Assembly: GCA_017516445.1 (NCBI GenBank)
Contig: JAFXCZ010000016.1
Span: 1 to 64,000 of the forward strand
Source of the DNA: Clostridia bacterium
GTDB taxonomy: Bacteria; Bacillota; Clostridia; Oscillospirales; Acutalibacteraceae
Direction of reading: 5' to 3'
DNA length: 64,000 bases
A program made the translations under genes and the position numbers. Positions 7,754-16,076 of this stretch are shown here, piece by piece. Position 1 is the stretch's first letter, and every line of letters begins with the position of its first letter. Below the pieces are notes generated by a model. It made no database searches. It was not told where the DNA came from and saw only the letters and a list, made by a program, of their open reading frames with translations.

Positions 7754-9208
7754 ATGTTTATTGGAAGAGAGGCAGAATTAAAGTTTCTTCAGGATAAATT
7801 TGATAACGAGAATGGTCAGCTTGTTGTTCTTTATGGCAGACGTCGTGTGGGCAAAACCGAAACATTAAGAGAGTTTTGCAAAGGAAAACAGCATGTATTT
7901 TATTCCTGCACACAAAGTACCGATAAAGTTCAGCTTTCTAAATTCTCAAAGCATATTCTAAAAGAGGATATCCCTGCAAAGCAGTATATCTCCGAGTTTG
8001 CAGATTGGGAGAGTGCTTTTCGTTCTGTTTTGGATTTTCCTTTTGGAGATCAAAAGAAACTACTCATCATAGATGAGTTTCCTTATATGTGCAAGGGAAA
8101 CAAGAGTATCCCATCTGTGCTGCAAAATCTTTGGGATGCTGAGCTTAAAGATAAAAATGTAATGATTGTATTGTGCGGTAGCGCAATGAGTTTTATAGAG
8201 AAAGAATTACTTGCCGAAAAAAATCCGCTTTACGGAAGGGCAACCGGTATTTATAAAATGACTGAGATGGGATTTTATGATGCGGTTAAATTCTTCCCGA
8301 ATTATTCTGATAAAGATAAGGTATTGGCATATTCCATACTTGGCGGTATTCCGCATTATCTTCGCCAATTTAGTTCAAAGCTTTCGTTGGCGGAGAATAT
8401 TAAGAGAAATATCCTAACTAAAGGCTCGGTTTTGTATAGTGAGGTTGATTTTTTACTTCATCAAGAGCTTCGTGAAACCCCTATATATAACTCCATTATT
8501 GAGGCGGTAGCACTTGGCAATACAAAGCTTAATGACATCAGCCAAAAATCTCTCGTAGAGGACACCTCAAAAACAAGCGTATATCTAAAAAATCTTATTG
8601 AGCTTGGAATTGTTGAGCGCGAGTTTTCAGTTGATTCCAAAAGCAAGGAAAAAGCCAACTCTAACAGAGGCACTTATCGCTTGACCGATAATTTCTTTAG
8701 ATTTTGGTATGCGTTTGGTTTTACAAATTTTTCTCAGCTTGAAGATGGTGATGTAGACGGAGTTTACGATTATGTTATTGCACCGGTATTGCACGAGTTT
8801 GCATCCTTTACTTTTGAGGATGTGTGCAAAGAGTTTGTAAGAGAGATGCAGAAGAAAAATGAACTACCTTTCCGTTATTCAAAAATGGGCAGATGGACAG
8901 GAAAAACTACGGTGCGTGATAAAGATGCTCCTAAAGGTGTTAGAGCTGCTGAAACCGAAATTGATATCCTCGGCATCGGAAAGGGTGGCAAGGAGTATTT
9001 GGTCGGTGAGTGTAAATTTAAAAATACGCCGTTCGATTATTCCGAGTATCTTGATACAGTTGCCAAACTGACACCGCTTAAAGAAGGCGCAAAGTTCTAT
9101 TATGCACTTTTCTCTGAATCAGGGTTTGATAGCAAGGTTGTATCAGAGGCAGATAATAATGACAATATTACGCTCTATAATCTAAATCAAATTGTAAATT
9201 ACAAATAA
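7754..9208 (+). CDS. DUF234-type AAA ATPase with C-terminal nuclease-like domain
   Basis: 484 residues of the archaeal-ATPase/DUF234 family, common and patchy in Clostridia and archaea. A Walker A motif lies in YGRRRVGKTE (lysine 34), and the Walker B-like KLLIIDEFPY lies near residue 110. A winged-helix-like middle follows, then a C-terminal domain with ETEIDILG (E402, D404) and VGECKF (E419, K421). That last arrangement matches the PD-(D/E)XK nuclease fold. The gene is monocistronic, with its own promoter and operator repeats. The cellular role of the family is not established; a defence or toxin-like role is only an inference from nuclease residues, autoregulation and location beside mobile elements. 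Confidence 0.85.
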   Translation: MFIGREAELKFLQDKFDNENGQLVVLYGRRRVGKTETLREFCKGKQHVFYSCTQSTDKVQLSKFSKHILKEDIPAKQYISEFADWESAFRSVLDFPFGDQKKLLIIDEFPYMCKGNKSIPSVLQNLWDAELKDKNVMIVLCGSAMSFIEKELLAEKNPLYGRATGIYKMTEMGFYDAVKFFPNYSDKDKVLAYSILGGIPHYLRQFSSKLSLAENIKRNILTKGSVLYSEVDFLLHQELRETPIYNSIIEAVALGNTKLNDISQKSLVEDTSKTSVYLKNLIELGIVEREFSVDSKSKEKANSNRGTYRLTDNFFRFWYAFGFTNFSQLEDGDVDGVYDYVIAPVLHEFASFTFEDVCKEFVREMQKKNELPFRYSKMGRWTGKTTVRDKDAPKGVRAAETEIDILGIGKGGKEYLVGECKFKNTPFDYSEYLDTVAKLTPLKEGAKFYYALFSESGFDSKVVSEADNNDNITLYNLNQIVNYK

Positions 9209-9232
9209 CAATCAGTTTACATTTATTGTCAG

Positions 9233-9261
9233 TTGACCGAGAACTCCAGAAAAAGTATAAT
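9233..9261 (+). promoter_or_regulatory. Strong sigma-A type promoter facing the hairpin array
   Basis: TTGACC at 9233-9238 and TATAAT at 9256-9261 are exactly 17 bases apart. No open frame follows for almost 300 bases; instead six hairpins and a terminator lie downstream. Confidence 0.6.
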
Positions 9262-9293
9262 ATTTAGTAGATAATTTATAATGGTTATGATTA

Positions 9294-9463
9294 GTCGAAA
9301 CATTCTTGTTTCGACACAAAATCTTTGATTTTGTAACAAATTTCTTTTGAAATTTGTACATATCCATTGCAATAAGTGTTGTGCAAAATTAAATTTTAAA
9401 ATTTAATTTTGCTAAAGCCACTTAAAAAGTGGCTTGTCGAAACGCTAAAAAGCGATTCGACAA
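9294..9463 (+). repeat. Array of six consecutive hairpins (possible structured RNA)
   Basis: Stems in order: GTCGAAAC/GTTTCGAC (9294-9315), ACAAAATC/GATTTTGT (9316-9334), ACAAATTTC/GAAATTTGT (9336-9357), a perfect 30-bp AT-rich palindrome (9383-9412), AGCCACTT/AAGTGGCT (9416-9434), and a GTCGAA/TTCGAC stem containing CGCT/AGCG (9435-9463). The first and last hairpins share the GTCGAA motif, giving the array an outer symmetry. The design resembles the arrays at 13087 and 29826 but with other sequences. It replaces the N-terminal part of sigG. Confidence 0.75.
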
Positions 9464-9486
9464 ACTACAATTATTATAAGACATTA

Positions 9487-9526
9487 AGAGGATGGACAAA
9501 AGTTCATCCTCTATGTATATTATTTT
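9487..9526 (+). terminator. Rho-independent terminator after the hairpin array
   Basis: AGAGGATG (9487-9494) pairs perfectly with CATCCTCT (9505-9512), followed by a T-rich tract. It stands between the hairpin array and the remaining part of sigG, so transcription from 9233 would end here. Confidence 0.7.
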
Positions 9527-9531
9527 TTCGC

Positions 9532-10026
9532 CATTCTATAACCATTCCAATGATTATAGGTGAAATCAGGCGTTATTTGAGGGATAATAATTTGATAAGG
9601 GTAAGTCGTTCTATTAAGGATACCGCCTACCGTGCAATGCAGGCTAAGGAGCGTATTATGAGTGAAAAGCAAACCGAGCCTACCGTAGCGCAAATTGCAA
9701 AAGAGCTGGATTTACCCGTAGAGGATGTAGTAATAGCGCTTGAAAGCATAGTTTCTCCGATGTCGCTTTATGACCCTGTTTATTCTGACGGTGGGGATAC
9801 TATATATGTGCTTGACCAGTTAGGCGATAATAATGATGACCGCAATTGGCTACAGGAAATTGCATTCAAGCAAGCGATTGAGGATTTAAGCGACCGAGAA
9901 AAGCATATTTTAAGGCTCAGGTTTATGCAGGGCAAAACTCAGATGGAGGTTTCTGAGGAAATCGGAATATCACAGGCGCAGGTTTCCCGCCTTGAAAAAG
10001 GCGCTTTAGAAAAAATAAAATCATAA
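9532..10026 (+). pseudogene. sigG: Sporulation sigma factor SigG, N-terminal half missing
   Basis: From PMIIGEIRRYLRDNN onward the protein is a clear sigma-G: region 3 (IRVSRSIKDTAYRAM), then SLYDPVYSDGGDTIYVLDQ, and region 4 with QGKTQMEVSEEIGISQAQ and SRLEKGA. Full-length SigG has about 100 more residues carrying regions 1.2-2.3, which bind core polymerase and the -10 element. Here these are replaced by hairpin sequence and a terminator; the open frame upstream (from 9409) translates the repeats and has no homology. The remnant should not work as a sigma factor unless a second copy exists. Deletion through the repeat array, or misassembly at repeats, could explain it. Confidence 0.75.
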
Positions 10027-10078
10027 TTTGGGCAATTTGTGGCAAAGTATTACTAATAAATTTTTTGGAGGAAGCTTT

Positions 10079-11413
10079 ATGAAAAGGATAATATCGGTAA
10101 TTTTAAGTGCGGTATGTGTTTTTTCTTGTTTTTTACTTTCCGGCTGCGGTGAAAAGAATAACAACGCGTTAGTATACTATTTAAATTTTAAGCCGGAATC
10201 TGCGGCAGTATATGAGGAGCTTGCAAAAAAATATGAGCAAGAAAAGGGTGTCAAGGTTAAGGTTGTAACTGCGGCGGCTAACACCTATGAGCAGACACTC
10301 AAGTCTGAAATTGCTAAGACCGATGCACCCACAATCTTTCAGGTGAACGGCCCTATCGGGTATGAAGCGTGGAAGGATTATTGCCTTGATATTAAGGATA
10401 GTAAATTTTATTCCTATTTAAGTGATAAATCATTGGCAATTAAGGATGATAACGGTGTATACGCGGTGCCTTATGTTGTTGAGGGGTATGGAATAATTTA
10501 CAATAACGCAATTATGGATAAATATTTTGCGCTCAAAAACCGTCAAAGCAAGATAAACAGTATGGGTGAAATCAAGAGCTTTGAAGCCTTGAAAACAGTT
10601 GTAGAGGATATGACGAAGCATAAAAAGGAGCTCGGCATAGACGGTGTTTTTGCATCCACCTCTCTTTCAAGCGGTGAGGATTGGCGGTGGCAAACCCATC
10701 TTTTGAATATTCCGCTTTATTATGAGTATAAGAAAAGCGAGCAAGACCCTACACTGTCCCTTTTAGATGCTAAGGAAATTGCTTTTAAATATGAAAAGAA
10801 TTTTAAAAATATATTCGACCTTTATATAGAAAATTCTGTGACATCAAAAACCCTTTTAGGCTCTAAGTCGGTTGCGGATTCTATGGCAGAGTTTGCGCTA
10901 GGTAAAGCCGCAATGGTGCAAAACGGAAATTGGGCGTGGTCACAAATTTCGGGTGTAGAGGGTAATACCGTAAAGGCAGAGAATATAAAAATGCTACCCA
11001 TTTTTACAGGTATTGACGGCGAAGAAAAGCAGGGTATATGCATAGGCACAGAAAACTATCTTGCAATTAACAAAAATGCAAGTGAAGAAAAGCGCAAGGC
11101 TTCGCTTGAGTTTTTAGATTGGCTCTTCTCGAGCGAAACCGGTAAAAAATATGTTACCGAAAAATTAGGCTTTATTTCACCCTTTAATACCTTTAAGGTG
11201 GGCGAACGTCCTAACGACCCGTTGGCAAGTGAAATTGACCGCTATTTAAAGGATGACGCAACCGAAACTGTGCCTTGGATTTTCACAGCATTTCCAAGCG
11301 AAAACTTTAAAAAGGAAGTAGGCAGCGGTTTACTTGATTACGTTCAGGGTCAAGCCGATTGGGACGCACTTAAAAAGACTATTATTGATAAATGGAAGAG
11401 TGAAAGAGGCTAA
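10079..11413 (+). CDS. Sugar ABC transporter substrate-binding lipoprotein
   Basis: 444 residues. The N-terminal signal peptide (KRIISVILSAVCVFSCF) ends in lipobox LSGC, so the mature protein is anchored outside the membrane through that cysteine. The rest is a family 1 extracellular solute-binding protein with the maltose-binding-like fold (NGNWAW, ETGKKYVTEKLGFISPF). The ATG at 10079 is preferred over 10028 because GGAGGA lies just before it and the signal peptide begins there. Two permease genes follow with zero and minus-one base spacing. No ATPase gene is present, so a shared MsmK-type ATPase encoded elsewhere probably powers the system. The sugar is unknown. Confidence 0.9.
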   Translation: MKRIISVILSAVCVFSCFLLSGCGEKNNNALVYYLNFKPESAAVYEELAKKYEQEKGVKVKVVTAAANTYEQTLKSEIAKTDAPTIFQVNGPIGYEAWKDYCLDIKDSKFYSYLSDKSLAIKDDNGVYAVPYVVEGYGIIYNNAIMDKYFALKNRQSKINSMGEIKSFEALKTVVEDMTKHKKELGIDGVFASTSLSSGEDWRWQTHLLNIPLYYEYKKSEQDPTLSLLDAKEIAFKYEKNFKNIFDLYIENSVTSKTLLGSKSVADSMAEFALGKAAMVQNGNWAWSQISGVEGNTVKAENIKMLPIFTGIDGEEKQGICIGTENYLAINKNASEEKRKASLEFLDWLFSSETGKKYVTEKLGFISPFNTFKVGERPNDPLASEIDRYLKDDATETVPWIFTAFPSENFKKEVGSGLLDYVQGQADWDALKKTIIDKWKSERG

Positions 11414-12256
11414 ATGAAAGCGGTTAAACGGTATTTTCCCATATTTGTTATGCCAACACTTATTGCTTTTCTGATAGCTTTTGCAGTACCGTTTTGTCTT
11501 GGCTTGTTTTTATCTTTTACCGAGTTTCGCACCGTTACTGACGCAAGGTTTGTAGGGCTTGAAAATTATATAAAAATCTTCACAAGTGACGAAACCTTTC
11601 TTAACTCATTGTGGTTTACGGTTAAATTTGCTGTTACAACCGTTGTGACAATTAATTTATTTGCATTTTTGTTGGCGCTATTGCTCACACGGAATATATT
11701 CGGCACAAGGCTTTTCAGAACGGTATTTTTTATGCCTAATCTTATAGGCGGTATTGTGCTTGGCTATATCTGGCAGCTTATAATTAACGGTGTGCTGTTC
11801 AGGTTTAATTACTCAATAACAAGCGATGCGCAGTTCGGCTTTTGGGGACTTGTAATCCTTATGAATTGGCAGATGATTGGCTATATGATGATAATTTATA
11901 TAGCGGGGCTTAGCAATGTTTCGACCGATGTTTTAGAGGCGGCTAAGGTTGACGGTGCAGGCGCATTAACTACGCTTTTTAAGGTTACTATTCCCTCAGT
12001 TATGCCGTCAATTACGATTTGTCTGTTTTTAACCATTACAAATGCCTTTAAGCTTTTCGACCAGAATTTAGCCTTAACGGCAGGCGCACCCGGTGGCAGA
12101 ACGCGTATGATGGCACTCGATATTTACGAAACGTTTTACGGTAGCACGGGCGCTGAGGGTATAGGACAGGCGAAGTCGGTTATATTTTTCTTACTTGTGG
12201 CGGCGGTTTCGCTAACACAGTTAATGCTTACCCGCAGAAAAGAGGTTGAAAGCTAA
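11414..12256 (+). CDS. Sugar ABC transporter permease, MalF/UgpA type
   Basis: 280-residue integral membrane protein with about six hydrophobic segments. The conserved EAA loop appears as LEAAKVDGAGALTTLFKVTI near residues 175-195, which contacts the ATPase. Its start codon directly follows the stop of the binding-protein gene, and its stop overlaps the next start by one base. Translation is therefore probably coupled in a three-gene unit. It would form one half of the membrane channel for an oligosaccharide or polyol. Confidence 0.9.
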   Translation: MKAVKRYFPIFVMPTLIAFLIAFAVPFCLGLFLSFTEFRTVTDARFVGLENYIKIFTSDETFLNSLWFTVKFAVTTVVTINLFAFLLALLLTRNIFGTRLFRTVFFMPNLIGGIVLGYIWQLIINGVLFRFNYSITSDAQFGFWGLVILMNWQMIGYMMIIYIAGLSNVSTDVLEAAKVDGAGALTTLFKVTIPSVMPSITICLFLTITNAFKLFDQNLALTAGAPGGRTRMMALDIYETFYGSTGAEGIGQAKSVIFFLLVAAVSLTQLMLTRRKEVES

Positions 12257-13083
12257 TGGCAAGGTTAAGGGATACGGCATTTTTTATTTTGCTTTTATTG
12301 CTTTCGCTTATTTTCATAGCCCCTATACTGATTGTAATTATAAACTCGTTTAAGCTTAAATTTTCTATTGCCACCGAGCCCTTTATATTGCCCACAGCCC
12401 AAACCTTTACAGGCGTTTCAAATTATATTGAGGGACTTAATAAAACCTCTTTTTTAAGCGCGTTTGGTTGGTCGCTTTTTATAACTGTTTTTTCGGTTCT
12501 GGCAATAGTGGTTTTCACATCAATGACAGCGTGGTATATTGTAAGGGTGAAAACGGTTTTTACAAGCATTCTTTACTACGCGTTGGTATTTTCTATGATA
12601 GTACCTTTTCAGATGGTTATGTTTACAATGTCAAAAACCGCAAATGTATTAGGTCTTGACAATCCTTTTGGGATAATTCTTATTTATCTCGGCTTCGGGG
12701 CAGGGCTTGCTACCTTTATGTTTACAGGCTTTGTAAAATCTGTGCCGCTCGGTATAGAGGAAGCGGCTACAATTGACGGCTGTAATCCCTTGCAGACCTA
12801 TTTTAAAATAGTTTTTCCAATTTTAAAGCCTACAACAATAACGGTTGCAATTCTTAATGCTATGTGGATTTGGAATGATTATCTGCTGCCTTATCTCGTA
12901 ATAGGTAACGATTATAAAACTATACCCATTGCTATTCAGTATTTAAAGGGCGGTTATGGCTCTGTCGATATGGGCGCAATGATGGCTATGCTTGTACTGT
13001 CAATTATACCCGTGGTAGTATTTTATTTGTTTTGCCAAAAATATATAATAAAAGGCGTAGCCGCAGGCGCAGTAAAAGGATAA
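12256..13083 (+). CDS. Sugar ABC transporter permease, MalG/UgpE type
   Basis: 275 residues with six hydrophobic segments and the EAA loop IEEAATIDGCNPLQTYFKIV near residues 168-187. It starts inside the stop codon of the partner permease. The C-terminal QKYIIKGVAAGAVKG is the usual ending of this permease type. The gene is followed four bases later by a hairpin array, which lies in the 3' untranslated region of the transporter mRNA, then by a terminator shared with rlmH. Confidence 0.9.
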   Translation: MARLRDTAFFILLLLLSLIFIAPILIVIINSFKLKFSIATEPFILPTAQTFTGVSNYIEGLNKTSFLSAFGWSLFITVFSVLAIVVFTSMTAWYIVRVKTVFTSILYYALVFSMIVPFQMVMFTMSKTANVLGLDNPFGIILIYLGFGAGLATFMFTGFVKSVPLGIEEAATIDGCNPLQTYFKIVFPILKPTTITVAILNAMWIWNDYLLPYLVIGNDYKTIPIAIQYLKGGYGSVDMGAMMAMLVLSIIPVVVFYLFCQKYIIKGVAAGAVKG

Positions 13084-13086
13084 CAA

Positions 13087-13275
13087 GCGCAATTTTAATT
13101 GCGCAATGAAATAAATCTCTTGCGAGATTTATGAAGTATCTTTGATGTGAAGTATTGCTTCGCAATATGAAGTACGCTTCGCGTATGAAGATTTATTTCA
13201 CTTCATATCAGCTTTAGCTGATACTTCATAATATCTTTGATATTACTTCATATTTTTCGTTAGAAAAATACTTCA
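13087..13275. repeat. Modular hairpin-array repeat with TGAAGTA separators
   Basis: At least eight short hairpins follow the permease stop codon. The first is GCGCAATT/AATTGCGC. From 13108 a block GAAATAAAT...ATTTATTTC (to 13208) contains stems separated by TGAAGTA: ATCTC/GAGAT, ATC/GAT, ATTGC/GCAAT and ACGC/GCGT. After 13208 three more stems are separated by the reverse complement TACTTCA: ATCAGC/GCTGAT, ATATC/GATAT and TTTTTC/GAAAAA. The whole is a large palindrome of palindromes. The block 13108-13208 aligns with 29848-29952. Confidence 0.8.
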
Positions 13276-13297
13276 TTATACTATTTTACGCAAAATT

Positions 13298-13325
13298 AAA
13301 AGGGAGCCGAGACGGCTTCCCTTTA
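13298..13325. terminator. Bidirectional terminator between the transporter operon and rlmH
   Basis: AAAGGGAGCC (13299-13308) pairs with GGCTTCCCTTT (13314 on) around a short loop. A-rich and T-rich flanks make it usable on both strands. Confidence 0.75.
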
Positions 13326-13328
13326 ACT

Positions 13329-13808
13329 TTATTTATGATATGTGCTGCCTTCGTTAATCTTAAAGGCGCGGTAGATTTGTTCTAAAAGCATTGTGCGGAA
13401 TAGCTGGTGGGGAAAGGTCATTTGCGAGAACGAAAGCTTTAGCTTGCTCATAGCTTTTACGCTTTCGCAAAGTCCGTAAGAGCTTCCGATTATAAAGGTA
13501 ATATTTTTACCCATATTTTGTGATGCAGATATATTCTCGGCAAATTTCTCGCTTGAAAGCGGCTTGCCCTCAACACAAAGGGTGTAAACGTCGCTGTTTT
13601 GGGGTATTTTTTTAACAATAATCTGTGCTTCTTTCTGTAGCGCAGTTTTTACCTCTGCGTCCGACGGTTTTTCGGGCAAACGCACAGGCTCTATTTCAAT
13701 TATATCTAAACTGCAGTAGCGTGTAAGTCGCTTTTTATATTCGTTGCAAGCCTCAAGTAAATACTTTTCTTTAAGTCTGCCAAGGGCAATAACGGTAATT
13801 TTAATCAT
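13329..13808 (-). CDS. rlmH: 23S rRNA pseudouridine-1915 N3-methyltransferase RlmH
   Basis: 159 residues, the normal length for this SPOUT methyltransferase, which modifies helix 69 of 23S rRNA on assembled ribosomes. Visible family features are ITVIALGRLKEKYLLEAC at the start, the SAM-binding knot FIIGSSYGL and the C-terminal FRTMLLEQIYRAFKINEG ending in YHK. Its start overlaps the end of the upstream YycJ-like gene by four bases, so the two are translationally coupled. Confidence 0.95.
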   Translation of the reverse strand: MIKITVIALGRLKEKYLLEACNEYKKRLTRYCSLDIIEIEPVRLPEKPSDAEVKTALQKEAQIIVKKIPQNSDVYTLCVEGKPLSSEKFAENISASQNMGKNITFIIGSSYGLCESVKAMSKLKLSFSQMTFPHQLFRTMLLEQIYRAFKINEGSTYHK

Positions 13809-14593
13809 ATAACTGTCACCCCGTTACTGCAAGGCTTGGCAACACTCAATAGATAATCCTTGCCGTTTTTAGCACTTAAGTCCATAAGTGCGGCTTCGGC
13901 ACAGCTTTTAGCCAGCAAGGGTGTGTTGTTGTGACGGCTTAAATGTCCTAAAATAAACCGCTTTGTACCGTTTTGCAAAAGATTTTTAAGCTCGTTTGCG
14001 CAAACAATATTAGAAATATGCCCTTTATCAGACAAAATTCTAACCTTTAGTGCGGGTGGGTAGGGACCACGTTTGAGCATTTCAATATCGTGGTTAGATT
14101 CAAGCAAAACCAAATCACTGCCTGTAATGGCTTGACGCACAGTATTGGTTATAATGCCAAGGTCGGTACAAATAGCAACCCTTTTACCGTCGGGCAAGGC
14201 AAAGGTGTAACCGCTTGAGCCGTCACAGTCGTGACTGGTTTCAAAACGGTTTATCGATATCCCGCCGATTTGAACAGGACTGCTGTCAATGGTTAAAATT
14301 TTTGTTTTAGCAGGAATACAGCCGTTTTCAATCAGTTTATTTGCAGTTTTTTCACTTGCAATAACAAAGGCTCCGGTTTTATTTAAAAAGGTTTTTAGCC
14401 CTTTTATATGGTCGGAATGCTCATGTGTTACAGCAACCGCCAAAATCTCCTGCGGTGTAGCGTCGGCAAGCATTAAACTTTCGGTAATACCTTTAAAGGA
14501 GGCACCTGCATCTATAAGAATACTGCCTTCTTTAGTACCGATATATGTACTGTTGCCTGTAGAGCCGCTGTAAAGCGGACAAATTTTTGACAT
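13805..14593 (-). CDS. Metallo-beta-lactamase fold hydrolase, YycJ/WalJ-like
   Basis: 262 residues. Near the start YSGSTGNSTYIG is typical of the YycJ group, and the metal ligands are in THEHSDHIKG (residues about 60-69), a later aspartate in CTDLG, and the C-terminal GHLSRHN. Members are thought to be nucleases or DNA-repair-linked hydrolases and in Bacilli are linked to the WalRK locus; no such genes are here. ATG 14593 is chosen because GGAAG lies upstream and the family N-terminus begins MSKICPLYSG. It is followed by rlmH with a four-base overlap, a common clostridial pairing. Confidence 0.85.
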   Translation of the reverse strand: MSKICPLYSGSTGNSTYIGTKEGSILIDAGASFKGITESLMLADATPQEILAVAVTHEHSDHIKGLKTFLNKTGAFVIASEKTANKLIENGCIPAKTKILTIDSSPVQIGGISINRFETSHDCDGSSGYTFALPDGKRVAICTDLGIITNTVRQAITGSDLVLLESNHDIEMLKRGPYPPALKVRILSDKGHISNIVCANELKNLLQNGTKRFILGHLSRHNNTPLLAKSCAEAALMDLSAKNGKDYLLSVAKPCSNGVTVI

Positions 14594-14605
14594 TTTATTA
14601 CTTCC

Positions 14606-14639
14606 TTTTAAAAAACAGGTCAACTTAAGTTGACCTGTT
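14606..14639 (-). terminator. Rho-independent terminator of murA
   Basis: A perfect 26-bp palindrome (14614-14639, arms AACAGGTCAACTT) lies directly after the murA stop, with a T-run on the minus strand. It falls between murA and the YycJ-like gene. Confidence 0.85.
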
Positions 14640-14642
14640 AAG

Positions 14643-15929
14643 TTACGCTTGTTTTAAAATTTCGGCATTATCGGGTGTGTAGACACGCTTTATGCTTGCA
14701 CCAAGGGCGGTAAGCTTTTCTACAACATCCTCATAACCGCGGTCAATACGCTCAATCTCTTCAATCTCGGTAATACCGTCGGTCGCAAGCCCTGCAATAA
14801 GCATTGCCGCGCCTGCGCGAAGGTCAACCGCTTTAACGGGAGCAGGGGTTAATGAATCAACACCTGTAATAACCGCCATTTTGCCGTCTACCTGAATATC
14901 TGCGCCCATAAGAGTAAGCTGTTCAACATACCTGAAACGGCTGTCCCACACACTCTCGGTTACAATGCTTGTCCCCTCTGCCAAAGCCAGAACAGTTGTT
15001 ATTTGTGGCTGCATATCAGTAGGGAAGCCGGGGTGCGGCATAGTTTTAACATTGCACTTTTTAGGGCGGTGGTTTATAGTAACCCTTACCGCTTCGTCAT
15101 ACTCGGTAATCTCGGCACCCATTTCCTTAAGCTTTGCTATAATAGATTCAAGGTGTTTGGGTGTTACGTTATCAATTAAAACATCACCCTTAGTCGCAAC
15201 GGCTGCCGCCATATAGGTGCCGGCTTCAATCTGGTCGGGGATAATGCTGTAGGTAGTACCCCTAAGCGAACCTACACCGCGGATTTTAATTATATTAGTG
15301 CCTGCACCCATAATATCCGCGCCCATAGAGTTAAGGAAATTGGCAAGGTCAACAATATGCGGCTCTCTCGCGGCGTTTTCAATAACGGTAAGCCCTTTTG
15401 CCTTGACAGCGGCGAGCATAATATTTATTGTAGCGCCTACTGATACTACATCAAGATAGACCGAAGCACCTACAAGCTCATTAGCAGTAGCTTCTACAAG
15501 CCCGTTCTCAAGGGTGATTTTAGCACCTAATGCCTCAAAGCCCTTTATATGCTGGTCGATAGGTCTTACACCAAAATTACAGCCGCCGGGTGGCGCTACA
15601 CGGGCTTTGTTCATTCTGCCGAGCAGTGCGCCTAAGAAATAGCTCGAAGCACGCATCCCCTCTGCCATTTGTTTTGAAACCACAAAGGAATTTACGTGTC
15701 TGGGGTCTATTTCAACGGTGGATTTATTTATGTTTTTTATATTAGCACCCAAAGCTTCCATCGCTATAAGTATGTTAGTCACGTCAGAAATGTTGGGGAT
15801 ATTTTCAATTATACAAGGACTGTCAGCAAGTAAAACTGCGGGAAGAATTGCAACAGCGGCATTTTTTGCACCGCTTATACGAACTGTACCTTTTAAGGAC
15901 GTACCGCCAGAGATTACAAATTTTTCCAA
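14643..15929 (-). CDS. murA: UDP-N-acetylglucosamine 1-carboxyvinyltransferase MurA
   Basis: 428 residues, full length. It catalyses the first committed step of peptidoglycan synthesis, adding enolpyruvate to UDP-GlcNAc in the cytoplasm. FVISGGTSLKGTVRISGAKN opens the protein, and PPGGCNFGVRPID carries the catalytic cysteine (residue 117) that fosfomycin alkylates. A second domain includes PHPGFPTDMQPQ and the C-terminal GADIQVDGKMAVITG. The gene is transcribed alone, with a strong terminator downstream. Confidence 0.97.
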   Translation of the reverse strand: MEKFVISGGTSLKGTVRISGAKNAAVAILPAVLLADSPCIIENIPNISDVTNILIAMEALGANIKNINKSTVEIDPRHVNSFVVSKQMAEGMRASSYFLGALLGRMNKARVAPPGGCNFGVRPIDQHIKGFEALGAKITLENGLVEATANELVGASVYLDVVSVGATINIMLAAVKAKGLTVIENAAREPHIVDLANFLNSMGADIMGAGTNIIKIRGVGSLRGTTYSIIPDQIEAGTYMAAAVATKGDVLIDNVTPKHLESIIAKLKEMGAEITEYDEAVRVTINHRPKKCNVKTMPHPGFPTDMQPQITTVLALAEGTSIVTESVWDSRFRYVEQLTLMGADIQVDGKMAVITGVDSLTPAPVKAVDLRAGAAMLIAGLATDGITEIEEIERIDRGYEDVVEKLTALGASIKRVYTPDNAEILKQA

Positions 15930-16046
15930 TATAGTCCCTCCAGTCGTAATTTTATAATATTATACCCAATCATCAAGATAATATCTATTAACAGAATTAT
16001 TATATACTATATATAGGTCAAATGTCAATTATTAAAGAAAGAAAAA

Positions 16047-16072
16047 ATAACGGTCAGAAAAGACCGTTATTT
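16047..16072 (-). terminator. Terminator after khpB
   Basis: AATAACGGTC pairs with GACCGTTATT around AGAAAA, with a T-run on the minus strand. It lies 5 bases after the khpB stop and ends the rpmH-khpB transcript. Confidence 0.8.
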
Positions 16073-16076
16073 TTGA

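Noticed and set aside
9409..9531. N-terminal extension of the sigG frame
   Set aside because: It translates hairpin repeats and a terminator and has no sigma-factor similarity.
13087..13275. CRISPR array
   Set aside because: Repeats are short, palindromic and of variable spacing, with no equal-length unique spacers and no cas genes.
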